DNA from: Sipunculus nudus
Lineage: Eukaryota > Annelida > Sipuncula > Golfingiida > Sipunculidae
NCBI GenBank assembly: GCA_026874595.1
Contig: CM049318.1
Coordinates: 43,442,456-43,506,455, forward strand
Direction of reading: 5' to 3'
DNA: 64,000 nt
The notes beneath the pieces were generated by a model, which saw only the letters and a list, made by a program, of their open reading frames with translations, did no database searches and was not told where the DNA came from. Both the position numbers and the translations under genes were made by a program. Shown here in pieces: positions 1 to 11,649 of the stretch (its first letter is position 1; each line of letters begins with the position of its first letter).

Positions 1-1788
1 TCGGACCAAATTAGTGGTCGTAAAACGGAACAAGTGACCCATGGGTCATGACGCCCAGCCGACTGAAATGTTGACAATATGTCCTTGCACAGACAACTTA
101 TTAAGGTAATGTAGGTGGCATCATTGTTCATGCATATTAGCTAAAGTTTATCAAGACCCATAAGTACAACAAATCTGATGACAAACCAACCGGCCTTTCA
201 TGAGGAATCTGGCAATTTGTGTGTATTTTGCATTATTTCTAGGGTGCTCAAACATACCCCAAGACCCTGAGAATATAGATTAACTGTGAACCAATTTCAG
301 GTTTCTGTGGAGAACTTTTGAGAAAGTCTCAGGATGTCAAGTTAGAATATTATGGGCCAAAAGGTTATGATTTGTGCCCTACTTTGGTATCAAATTTTTT
401 AATTATTCTGAGGGGTCCTTAAATTTATAAGCCCCATAGCTCAGAAAATATGGGTAACAAAGACCTAAATACATGTTTCCAAGGAGATTTTCATAGACCT
501 CCCTGGATTTTTGATTAGAAGATTCCAGGTCTAATGTTTATGATTTGTGCCCTGCTTTGGTATATAATTTTTAATTATGATGGGGGAGCCCAATAGCTCA
601 GAGAATATGGGTAACAGAGACCTTATTTCAGGTTTCCATGGAGACTTTTCATGTACCTCTCTGGATGTACCGGTAAAGTGGGAAGATTCCAGGTCCAGCG
701 ATTACAATTTGTGCCCTGTTAACAGATGACGGAATCTTTTGAGGTCTCAAAAATAGATAAAAAATAGTAAAAAATCGAAAAAAATACAGGTGGCATCACC
801 AGTCTGCAGAAACTGATGAAAAACGCCATGATGAAAGAATCATGCAAAGAATCATGGTGATCAATGCATTAGTTGTTCAGCTACTTGAGCTTTTGTATCA
901 AATTTTTCATTATTCTGGAGGGTTCTTCGGAGCCCCTTAGCTTGATCGAAGAATATGGATACCAGAGACCTATTTCCAGATTTCCAAGGAGACATTTCAT
1001 GGGCCTCCCTGCATGTCGAGACAGGAGTTTTAAGTCCAGCGGTTACGATTTGTGCCCTATGAAAAGAAGTCATCTTTTAAGGTCTCAAAATAGAGAAAAA
1101 AAATCGTTAAAAATTTTTTTAAAAATACAGGTGGCGCCACCAGTCTGCAGAAACTGATAAAACACTCCCTGATTAATATCCACGCAAAGAATCATGGTAA
1201 TCAATGCATTAGTTGTTCAGATACTTGAGCTTTTGTATCAAATTTTTCATTATGCTGGGGGGTACTTCAGAGCCCCTTAGCTGTAAGAATATGGGTAACA
1301 GAGACATAATTCAAGGTTTCCAAGAAGACTTTTCATCGACCTCTCTGGATGTAGAAGATGAGAAGATTCCAGGTCCAGCGGTTAAGATTTGCGCCCCGTT
1401 AACAGTTGACGGCATTTTTGGAGGTCTCAAAAATTGAGAAAAAAATCATTTAAAAAATCGAAAAAATACAGGTGGCGCCACCAGTCTGCAGAAACTGATA
1501 TAACATCCCATGATCAATATCCATGCAAAGAATCATAGTGATCAATGCATTAGTTGTTCAGATATTTGAGCTTTTGTATCTAATTTTTTTATTATTTGGG
1601 GGGGGGGGGGGTACTTGGGAGCCCCATAGCTTGAAGAATTTGGGTAACAGAGACCTAATTCTAGGTTTTTCAATGAGACTTTTCATGGACCTAACTGGAA
1701 GTAAAGTTGGAAGATTCCAGGTCCAGTGTTTACGATTTGTGCCCTATTAACAGATGACGGAATCTTTTACGGTCTCAAAATAGAGGAA
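1..1788 (+). mobile_element. Family I (HINE-like) element with 340-bp core units, 3' part missing
   Basis: A family I 5' signature (ACAAGTGACCCATGGGTCAT, then a decayed inverted repeat) starts at 30. From about 240 the sequence is made of roughly 340-bp units, each with a stretch like GCCCCATAGCTC, GGGTAACAGAGACC, GATTCCAGGTCCAG and ATTTGTGCCCTG. The palindrome occurs at 790 (GGTGGCATCACC), 1130 and 1471, spaced 340 and 341 bp. The first units lack it. The element stops where another family I 5' end begins. A run of 14 G lies at 1598-1611. The short open frames recur because the unit recurs and are not genes. Confidence 0.75.
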
Positions 1789-3284
1789 AACATGGCCCAT
1801 GGGTCAGGGTGCTCAGCTGATCATGATTGGACTGTAAATGCATCACCATTGTGATACTATATTTAGTCGACAATCCTTATGAATATCATGGACATGTTAG
1901 GCTATTATAAAGGAATATAATGTAATATGTGAGAAAATGATGTATGAAATAACCTGACCGATGGATTAATATGGAGTAAATATAGTGGTTTATTTTTTAT
2001 TTATTTGGGAGCTGTTGAAAATAGGGATATATTTGAGCAAATATGAATGCAAGGACAGTACACTAAGCAGTGGTAGAATGATGATAAGGCTATTTGTTGA
2101 AGGATCTATAGTGTATGGAAGTCCGCAAGATTTCAATTTGACAGATATAATGTTATGACTACCTATGCTGAAGAGGGGATTTATGAATTGTGACTGTATG
2201 ACAGGATATCTCTTAGGTCTTGATTAGGTACATTATATTGATGCCCACCACGTCTACATATTACACAATATTGACATAATTTCTGGCATGTACATAGGTA
2301 ACAAATAGTTATACAATATATAAAAATATGAATATATCTGATTCATCTTGTTCCCGTTTACTGAGGCTGACATTGGGATGGGGTTTGGAGAAGGAAACAG
2401 TGTGGGCAGCAAGGAGGGTTGGATGTAGAGAGAAAAAGAGATAGAGAGAGAGAGGGACGGAGCTACAACAGTTCTTAAACACCTGGAAGGTTGAAATCTA
2501 AAATATTATGAAATGTAGATATAGTCTGAGAGAAAGAGGTTATTTAAGCCATGGTTGGTTAAAATGATTGAAGAAATTGTAGCAAATAATATTTCTATTG
2601 GATACCTTTCTGACAGGCTGTTGACAGTTCAACATTTTACACATTTGTCTAATGGGATTCAATTTTTTTAATAAACTTTTTTTTCTATTTTATGACGTAT
2701 ATACAGTTGCTTTAAAGTCCCCACTCCACAGGCGGAAGGATTTAATGGGGGGGGGGGGGGGGGGGGGGGTTGGGTTATGATGGTAGTTACAACGCCTTTG
2801 TCTCTCTGTATATCTTTTCTTCAAATTATTAAATTTTATGCTATAGCAATAGAACTATTGTTCACAGTGCCAAGGAGCAAGGACTCAGTGGGGTGGGGGA
2901 AGGGGATTGAGGGAGTTACAATACCCTTGCATATACGTACAGGATATGAAATTAAATTAATCAGTGCTTACAGGAAAAAAAAAAGTTTACTCATAATTAT
3001 TAAATATCTAAAACAGGCAGAAAGCTAGAGAAACAAATCAAATCATTTTAATTCCCATTCTTCTGAGCCAGGAAATTATGAACAATTTTTACATAAATTC
3101 CTTTTTTAATAAAATCATTTTTTTTCCAGGTTTGAAAATGTAACTATACATTTAGAGTATAACATATATATGTGAATATTTCAGTTGATTCACAGTTCTT
3201 AACTGCATCAACATATATATCTTATAAATCAGGTTTATAGTACCTGTCAACAGAATGGGATGGAGGAAGGAAGGGAGGCACAGG

Positions 3285-3333
<49 letters not shown>

Positions 3334-3514
3334 CTAGACTGCCAGAGAAAGAGAGAAAGGGAAAGAGAGAGAGGAGAAAGGCTCTCTGGTAATTACTGCC
3401 TGACCAAGCCTGACCCAGACACTCACAGAAGCAGTAGGCAAGGAGTGAAGGTGTTATGTAACAGCCTAGAACACTGTTAACCAATGACTTGATGCAAACA
3501 TTCAGGACATGGTG
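1789..3514 (+). mobile_element. Family I 5' segment, subfamily also starting at 63897
   Basis: Begins with a diverged family I signature (CATGGCCCATGGGTCAG, then GCTCAGCTGA) and continues with a sequence also seen at 63897-64000 (TCATGATTGGACT, TGTGATACTATAT, TATGAATATCAT). It contains purine simple repeats near 2430-2460 and 3289-3326 and a 23-base G run at 2747-2769. Blocks here recur about 1.2 kb later, around the G run at 3942. No gene is seen. Confidence 0.6.
3289..3326 (+). repeat. (GA)n microsatellite
   Basis: Nearly pure GA dinucleotide tract of about 38 bases followed by imperfect purine sequence to about 3385. It creates a spurious Ser/Leu-rich frame on the minus strand. Confidence 0.95.
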
Positions 3515-5333
3515 CTATAAATATGGGTCACTGTGCTCAGCTGAAGTTGACTTGAAGGTAAAAATCGAAAATAATATCAAATGGAGATCAAGTCTAAGAG
3601 GAAAAGGTAATAATTGCCATGGCTGGTTGACATGATTGGTTTGTATTGATGAGTAAATAATTGTTGCAAATAATATTTTGTGACCAAACCATGCATTCTC
3701 TAATGTCAAAATTGAAGCATGTGAGCAGTTTGTAAACATAAGATGTATATTATTACCATGATCATTGGCTGGCTTTTTGATAAATTGTTGACAGTTCAGT
3801 AGTTTACACATTTGCTCAACTGGATCTATTTTACATAATATATATTATTAAATATATGTATTTTTTATTTTATAAAGTGTATACAGTTCAAATATAACTG
3901 ATTTCCCCAGTCCCCAGATGCAAGGACATGGTGGTTGTGGTGGGGGGGGGGGGGGGGGAGGAGGGCTGGAATGATGGGAGTTACAACATCTCTGTATTAA
4001 TATAGTGTATATAATATAGGATTTCATCTTAATGCAACAATACTTACAGGATTAAATAGTTCATTTACAATTACATAATATTTAAAAAAGGACAGACAGA
4101 CTGTTAGACAAACAAAGCTGAAAATATATATTAATATTTTAAAGTTTTTCATCTGCAATATTACACATCTGAATACATAAGTTGCTTTCAAATTTCAGAC
4201 TTTAATAGCTTAAATCCATACACATTCAGCATATGAAAGTTATTTCAACAGAGCTTAAAGGAAAAATTTCATAATTAATATATATATTTAATGATAACTG
4301 AGAGATGATGGACAGACAGAGCTGATCACTTTATGTTCCATTCTCCTGAGGCAAGAATATGTTTCAATTAGATCTTATTTTTTTCTAATCCAATTATTTT
4401 TCAAATTAAAAAAATTGTACATATTTGCAATAATAACTAATGTCCAAGTGCAAAGGTGACGGTGAGGTGCAAAGGATCAATGACAGCCGGGGGGGGGGGG
4501 GGGGGGGGATGGTGGGATTAACAACACTTTTGCATATACATTCAGGGCAAACAAAGCCTGATCTCCAATTCTGCTGAGGCTGGAAAATAATAAACACATG
4601 TTTGTATTAGATCCTCATTTTTTTATTTTAAGTTCAATTTGTATACATTTCCAATATAACATATAATTCTGAATATAAACTATGATTCATAATTGCATCA
4701 TCATAAATCTCAATATTGTCATATAACACCACATCATGCATACAAATGTATATTAATATATTTATGGGGGGGGGGGGGTGATATGAGAACAATTGTACAC
4801 CTGTCACAGCAGGGGATCTCCCCCAGTGACTGTAACAAATCAGGAACCCTGGCATAGCTGACTTCCAGTGACCTCAGTGGCCTACCTGCATCTGGAACAA
4901 AGCAAGTGACTACAATAGAGCCTCAAGATAAAATTCAATAACTAGCCTAATTTTAAACCTTTTATTTTCAATTTTCAGATTTAAACAAATAAAATACTTA
5001 TGTTTACATGCTGTGAAAATTGAATCAACAGTACTCAAGGGAAAAAACATGCCTTAGTCAAAGTTGGGTAAAATTTAAGGTACTGATTTTATGTTTATGC
5101 GAATAACTAATAAAATTTACAAAATACAGATCTAATTTTGGGTATACAATTGAATCTTAATTAAACAAAGTTATATACTTGAAAAAAATTCTCTAGCTTC
5201 AATAATTTTTATGTAACGTGAGTAAATATTTTTCCTGATTTTTTACAAATTCCATTATGTTTGGGCCCATAACTTAAAACAATTAAGCAATACTGACATC
5301 ATTTCTGGCATGTGCATAGCGAATGTATAGAAA
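3515..5333 (+). mobile_element. Family I segment (host of the 5334 insertion), related to 53579-55215
   Basis: A degraded 5' signature (ATGGGTCACTGTGCTCAGCTG) lies at about 3523. The following sequence parallels the element starting at 53579: AAGGTAAAAATC early on, and a later stretch with ACACCTGTCACAGCAGGGGA, at 4799 here and 54605 there. It holds G runs at 3942-3958, 4489-4508 and 4766-4778. It is interrupted at 5334 by a complete 2.6-kb family I element. No gene is seen. Confidence 0.65.
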
Positions 5334-7947
5334 ACAAGGGACCTATGGGTCACGACGCTCAGCTGTTATATATGATAAAAAAATATTATTTAGAAATGAG
5401 GCACATGCTGGTTTTGTGTGGTAATAAATATAAGCTGTATTATGAGTTGTTGTTGTTTAGCTTATGTATGATTTTGATAGTACCTTTGGAGACAGGGAAG
5501 AGGATTGATTTCATTTATTTTATTAACAAATGGAGTACTACTGTCACACAGATTTTGACTTGGCCATATAACTTATAAGCAGAACATATAATATAAGAGT
5601 TTAACTATTTATTAAAAAAATTACAAATATTGTCCCAAATATAATTTTTATTAAAAATAATAAGAGAATCATATGATTTTTTTTAATGAAATATAACTGA
5701 TATGATTATTAAAATAATATTAAAGAATATATTCATGAATGCATTCATGAATACATTTCGAAAGTATTTGCACGAGTATTCATATACTTTCATTTTTACC
5801 TGAATTCCCATTCTTTATGCAAGAAATTTTATAATGGAGTACATAATCATATTCGTATTTAAATACAATTACAAAGTATTCGCACCATGTCTGGTATTTA
5901 TTCAGTTTTCACCAAACAATGATGTTGAGAATCCAGAATATACAAAATTCACACATTTAAATAATGATCATAAGTACCTGGTTTTATGGCTTTTATTTAT
6001 ATTAAAAAATAACTGTAAAAAATTCATTTTGGACTAATTTCACATCAATGTACACACTAGACACAGTAGGAATCTAGATTAATATTATCAACTGCATCTT
6101 TGTCTATCATTAATTTCCTTCATATAATCCTTAATGATTAGTAATGAATAATATGATTTACTTCTTTATCATTAAAAATGAACTGAAAAATGCCATAGGT
6201 GACTGCATGGTGTTATTTGGAATATGTGACATTCTACCCATCGATACAAGATTCTTATATCATCAGTAACTGCAAGTTAATTTCCTGTTATTATAAACTA
6301 ACAAATTCCTTTTCTATTTTTCTTTAATTTGTTATTAAAAACCAATAAAAATTTATTAATTTATTGTTTATTGTTATGTTGTTGGTTAAAACTACTAGAT
6401 GAGTTGGGTTGAACACCTGGATCAACTGTGGCTGGCCATAAGCTGCCTGGATTCTCCCCACAAGCGTGCATAATTTGATGAAAGGTCAACAAGGTCAACA
6501 TACAGGTGACTCAAGAGGGGCTGGAGAGAGCCAAAGTCTGACAGGGTCTCATAAAAAACATTAATAAAAGCTACAATATTTGGCAAATTTCTTTCAGCTT
6601 TCTAAACTAAAAAGCTGAAATCCTTATGTGTGCATGATATGAAAATTATATCAACAGTGCTCACGGGAAACAAACGTGCCATGGTCACAGTTGGGCAAAA
6701 TTTAAGGTACTAATTTTATATTTATACTAATAACTTATAAAATTTGAAAAATTCAGAACTAATTTTGGGTATTCAATTGAATCTTGATTAAATAATGTTA
6801 CATCCCTGACAAAAAAGATCTCTAGCTTCAGCAATGCCCTTGTTAAGGGAGTAAATATATTTCTTGATTTTTTACAAAGTGCATTATGTTTGGGCCCATA
6901 ACTTAAAAAAAATACACAATACTGACATCATTTCTGGCATGTGCATAGTGAATGTATAGAAAAATATGTATATTATATATGATCAAAGTCAGATCAGTGG
7001 TTTTGATATTAGGCAGTCTTAAAGTGTAACATTGGGTTTTTAATGGAAAAATGAAGTTTTTCATTGATATCTCGAAGGAATTAAGTCCTAGTGACCAAAT
7101 TCTTGGCATGGTAGGGGATTTTGGAGAAATCTAACTGTATGCCAAATTTAAGGAACTTAGAGCTGAAGCTCGGGAGCTGAGCTCTAGCAAACTGCATAAC
7201 ACTAGCAACAAGTGACATGGTGCTTGAAAACTTGAATAAAATCTACAGTTTTTGATCAACTGGTTTCAAATTTTTGGTGTTAACAGTTGAAATGCTAACT
7301 AAAACATGCTGTGAAAATTAAATCTACAGCAGTTACAGCAAAAAAACGTGCAATGGTCAAAGTTGGGCAAAATTTAAGGTACCAATTTTTTATTTTTGCT
7401 AATATTTTAAAAAATTTAAAAGATTTTGATCTAATTTTGGGTATACAATTTAATTTTGATTAATAAAAGTAATATTACTGGAAAAAAAGTACTTAGCTTT
7501 AACAAGTTTTGTGTTAAGTGATAAAATTTCTTTCCTGATTATTTACAAAATGCATTATGTTTGGGCCCATAACTTTTTTAAATTAAACAATACAGACCTA
7601 ATTTCTGGCATGTACATAGGAATTATATAGAGGATTATTTATAGGAAATATGAGGAAAAACAGATGAGTTGTTTTGATATTAGGCAGTCCTAAAGTGTGA
7701 AAATAGGTTTTAAATAAAAAATTGAGGTTTTTCCTTAATTTCTCAAAGGAATGAAGTCGCAAAGACCCAGTTTTCAGCTTGGTAGGAGATCTCGGGGACA
7801 TCTAACATTATGCTGAATTTTGGATTCCTAGGTCTTACGGTTTCAAAACGTGCCACATCTACGGACGGACGGACGGACAGACGGACGGACGACGGACAAT
7901 GGACCACGACTATAGCTCAGACGACTTATAGTCAACTGAGCTAAAAA
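5334..7947 (+). mobile_element. Complete 2.6-kb family I element, copy 1
   Basis: Starts ACAAGGGACCTATGGGTCAC followed by GCTCAGCTG. Ends with (GGAC)n at about 7861-7895 and a hairpin at 7914-7942, then AAAAA. It is near-identical over its whole length to 24628-27225 and 55787-58407. The same small open frame (MEYIIIFVF...) is present in all three only because the DNA is nearly the same. No replication-helicase or transposase domain is encoded, so it is non-autonomous. Confidence 0.85.
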
Positions 7948-8589
7948 TGTATATTATATGTGATCAAAGTCAGATCAGTGGTTTTGATATTAGGCAGTCC
8001 TGAAGTGTAACAATGGGTTTTTAATGGAAAAATGAAGTTTTTCATTAATATCTCGAAGGAATTAAGTCCTAGTGACCAAATTCTAGGCATGGTAGGGAAT
8101 TTTGGAGACATCTAACTGTATGCCAAATTTAAGGAACTTAGAGCTGAAGTTGGGGAACTAGCTCTAGCAAACTGCATAACACTAGCTTGATGTAAACAAT
8201 ATGTGACATGGTGCTTGAAAACTTGAATAAAATCTACAGTTTTTGATCGACTGGTTTCAAATTTTTGATGTTAACAGTTGAAATGCTAACAAAAACATGC
8301 TTTGAAAATTAAATCCATAGCAGTTACAGGAAAAAAAATGTGCCATGGTCAAAGTTGGGCAAAATTTAAGGTACCAATTTTTTATTTTTGCTAATATTTT
8401 AAAAAAATTAAAAGATTTTGATCTAATTTTGGGTATACAATTTAATTTTGATTAATTAAAGTTATATTATTTGAAAAAATGTCCAAAGCTTTAACAAGTT
8501 TAACAGACAGACAGACAGACGGACAGACGGACGATGGACAAAGAGTGATTGCCAAAGCTCAGATGACTTTCAGTCAGCCGAGCTAAAAA
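7948..8589 (+). mobile_element. 3' part of the interrupted host family I element
   Basis: Resumes with TGTATATTATATGTGATCAA, the sequence expected after the break at 5333. It repeats the distal part of copy 1 and ends with (ACAG/ACGG)n at 8504-8535 and a hairpin at 8556-8584 followed by A residues. Confidence 0.75.
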
Positions 8590-8620
8590 AGTTGTGGGCC
8601 CAAACATAATGCATTTTCTT
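8590..8620 (-). repeat. Inverted scrap of family I interior
   Basis: GTTGTGGGCCCAAACATAAT is the reverse complement of a stretch found inside family I elements (ATTATGTTTGGGCCCATAAC, for example at 7556). It is wedged between a family I 3' end and a family II 5' end. Confidence 0.65.
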
Positions 8621-8621
8621 A

Positions 8622-9110
8622 ACAAGGCCTACAGGCCTAATGCAAACCTGTGCAAAGTTTGGGAGTATGAATGGGTTTTTATTTTTAAAATCTAATATTG
8701 ATCCTCTTATATCCTGCATATCTACTTTAGTAGTCATTATGATTTCAGCAAAATGGACTTTTTGGACCTGCAAGTTTCAGACTAGGACATTTTAAAACTA
8801 GGATGTATCAGTCAGGATATTCCAGATATGTTCTTTTTACCAGGGAGGATTATTGGGACAGATGAACGGACAATTTGGCAGCATGGTTTCTGAGAAGATT
8901 TTTTTAAAATGTTTTTTAGCTTCTTCCCTTTAAAATCTAAAAAATGCAGTAAGCTAAGAAATAAGCAAAATCCAAAAGAATTTTTTAGATGACAAATTTT
9001 TTGCAAAAAAATATGGTGATGCTAGCTCCAGCCCTTTTTGAGAAAGCTCTGACGCACGATGGACGACGGAGACGCCACACAAATGCATAAGCTCACAGTT
9101 TCACTAAAAA
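8622..9110 (+). mobile_element. Short complete family II (HINE-like) element
   Basis: The 5' end is ACAAGGCCTACAGGCCTAAT followed by GCAAACCTGTG. The 3' end has GACGGAGACG, GCATAAGCTCACAG and CTAAAAA. About 490 bp, without a tandem core. GC(G/A)AACCTGTG near the 5' end is the inverted complement of the family's 3' CACAGGTT(C/T)GC. Confidence 0.75.
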
Positions 9111-11586
9111 TGCAAACCAAGTTTTTTTCAAACAGTTGAAAGATATACTCATAATAGTTCTAATCTAGGCATTCTGTATCTAGAAGATGTGTCTAGACAT
9201 CTAGAGACTGTGTCCAGACATCTAGACACAATGTCTAGACACAAGACAGAGCCAGGTCAGTTGCCATGATGATGTCTGGACCCCACCTGGTTGTACTGAG
9301 TGACCTCTTGACTTGGTTGCTGAAACTCAGCATGTTGTCAAATCTGTTTTCAAACACAAAGCCTTTTTCAATTGGCTACACTGCTTTTTTAAAGCTGCAT
9401 TTACCCAATCTATTCTTATAAAACCAGCAGAACAATACCATAGAATATTTCTTGTTAAGTTTAAACCAATCAGCTTAACTGTTTCATCATAAAACAGTGT
9501 ATAAGCTAGAAGAATCTAAAATTATATTTTCGCTTGTGAAAAACAGAACAATGTAGGTGGCGCCACCAATACCTCAATTTCAGATTTGACATATGTGACA
9601 AACATTGGCATAAAATTTGGTGATGATAGCTCCAGCCGTTTCTGATATTTTACTTTTAGTATGTGTTGCAGGCCCGGCCCGCCGGTTTTACTGGGCAGAC
9701 CAGGACATTCTGCTGCTATAACCATGTACGATTAATCTTATGTTCTTAGGTTTGTCAGGATGGCCTAATTAAAGTTAACCCAAAGGAAATATTATTTCCT
9801 AAGGTACATTGTTATTTTAGGGGATGAATTATAGAATGCTGGGCTAAAATACCTTTTATTAAAGTTGGGAATGATTTAATCGCTCTTGCATACATGCCCA
9901 CACATCATATACTGCTGTTTGCACAATAATAAAGAAGTCCATAGTAAGTTTGAATATTGTTAGAAAACTATATACACATTCTCCTCTAAGGAGGATCCAG
10001 CAAATGGCTGGAACATGCTTATTCATATTTACATTTAATGTTATCCAGGTTACCAATAGTAACAGGGGCACTCAAATACTCTAAATAAATAACAGTCAGC
10101 TGACCAATAAATAATAAGAGCCTGGCTGTAATGAATTTACTAGCCCACTAATCAATCATTCTGCACCAGAGTACAATTATGCAAATATATAACAGTGTAA
10201 TTGTGATTGACTGCACTGTTAATACAAGAAGTGATGACACCATTATCAAAAGCTGTACCAATAAAGCAGCGAAAATGCTCATATTAACACCTATACTGTA
10301 ACTAGTTATAGTTATACCAATTAACACCTTAAACATTATATTATTTATTATGTTAACACTAGGAACGGTTTCAAAAACCGTCACATATGCTTTTTTGGAC
10401 AGATGACTAAGTTCAACCTGCTGTAACTCTGCCAAAAATCTCCGAACTGGAACCATTCAAACAAAATTGAAAAAGACTGTTCCAGGGATCATTTCTGTGA
10501 AATATTGGACAATTTGGCTTGACAGTTTCAGAGAAGAAGATTTTTAAAAGTTTTTAAGGTTTTTCCCTATAAAATCAAAGTTAATGCAGATACCCAAAAA
10601 ATAAGCTTAATAAGATGAAGTTAAACATATAACTGATTCTTACATGCAATTTGGAGCTGCTAGCTCTGATGGTTTCTAAGATAGCATGGGTTTAGGTATG
10701 GACGACAGCGGACAGTGACGCTTCGCCATTGCATAAGCTCACAGGTTTGCTAACAAATTGGCCTCAGTGGCGTCAGTCAAAAAACGTTTTTAACTAATAT
10801 GGGAAAAATACAACCAAATGGCTAAGTTAAGCTTCCCATAACTCAGCCAAAAATCACTGAACCGAAACCATTTGAACAAACTTGAATTATCAACATCTAA
10901 GGATAATTAATGTGTGAGATTTAAAAATTTGGCCCAGTGGTTTTTGAGGAGGAGATCTTTGTATTGCCAAAATGGGCTGTTATGGCATATGACTAAGTTC
11001 AGCTTCCCATAACTCAGTCAAAAGTCACTGAACTGAGACCGTTTGAACAAACTTCAGAAAGCACTCCCCTAGGATCATTTCTGTGCCATATTAAATAATT
11101 AGGCCTTATGGTTTCAGAGAAGAAGTTTTTTGTAGCCGTCAGTATGATACCGGCACTGATGACCCCCATACAAAAAAGGCAGATGCAGGTGGCACCACCA
11201 ATACCTCAATTTCAGATATGACTTATGTGACTAATATTGGCATAAAATTTGGTGATGATAGCTCCTGCCGTTTCTGAGAATCTTATTTTAGTTAGTCGAA
11301 CAAACTTGAGAGAGATTGTTCCAGGAATCATTTATGTGAAATATTGGACAATTTGGCTGAACATTTTTGGAGAAGATGATTTTTAAAGCTTTTTTGGCTT
11401 TTTCTCTATAAAATCTAAGAAGATGCAGTTAGCCAAATAATAAGCAAAATCTGATAGAGTTTGTGATGCTAACTCTTGCCGTTTTCAAGATAGTATGGGT
11501 TAACGTACAGATGGTGGAAGTCGAATGACAGACGACGGACGATGTACAATGCCACACCATCGCATAAGCTCACAGGTTCGCTAAAA
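9111..11586 (+). mobile_element. Degenerate family II copies, interrupted by an LTR
   Basis: Contains a GTCTAGAC-rich block near 9180-9245 and the GGTGGCGCCACC palindrome at about 9557 and 11190. Two family II 3' ends occur at 10724-10752 and 11560-11586, each with GCATAAGCTCACAGGTT. Repeated phrases include TTCAACCTCCTGTAACTC-type and GGATCATTTCTGTGAAATAT. An LTR-like insertion occupies 9664-10385. No coding gene was recognised. Confidence 0.65.
9664..10385. mobile_element. Probable solo LTR, 722 bp, with 4-bp target duplication
   Basis: It interrupts a family II phrase: CTTTTAG at 9653-9659 should join a TGTGCTTTTTTGGACAG-type stretch, as at 41284. The insert starts TGTTGCAGG, ends CCGTCACA (TG...CA), and is flanked by TATG at 9660-9663 and 10386-10389. 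AATAAA signals are present inside. The 102-residue hydrophobic frame here overlaps the LTR boundary and is not a gene. Confidence 0.5.
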
Positions 11587-11649
11587 ATGTCCCATATAAG
11601 TCATGTTAATTAAAATGCTTTTTACAAAGGATGTAACAGTTATTCAATA

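Noticed and set aside
3152..3484. A 110-residue minus-strand frame
   Set aside because: Its centre is the (GA)n microsatellite read as Ser-Leu repeats; low complexity.
5834..6037. A 67-residue frame (MEYIIIFVF...) found three times (also near 25125 and 56274)
   Set aside because: It recurs because the 2.6-kb elements are near-identical as DNA. No domain, no usable codon context, and other frames are equally conserved.
7905..7945. tRNA-like box A (TAGCTCAG) at family I 3' ends, suggesting a tRNA-derived SINE
   Set aside because: It is the left arm of the terminal hairpin, there is no box B at the right distance, and it sits at the end opposite to where a SINE promoter should be.
10148..10456. 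A 102-residue hydrophobic minus-strand frame
   Set aside because: It crosses the boundary between the LTR insert and the family II sequence, so it cannot be an old gene.
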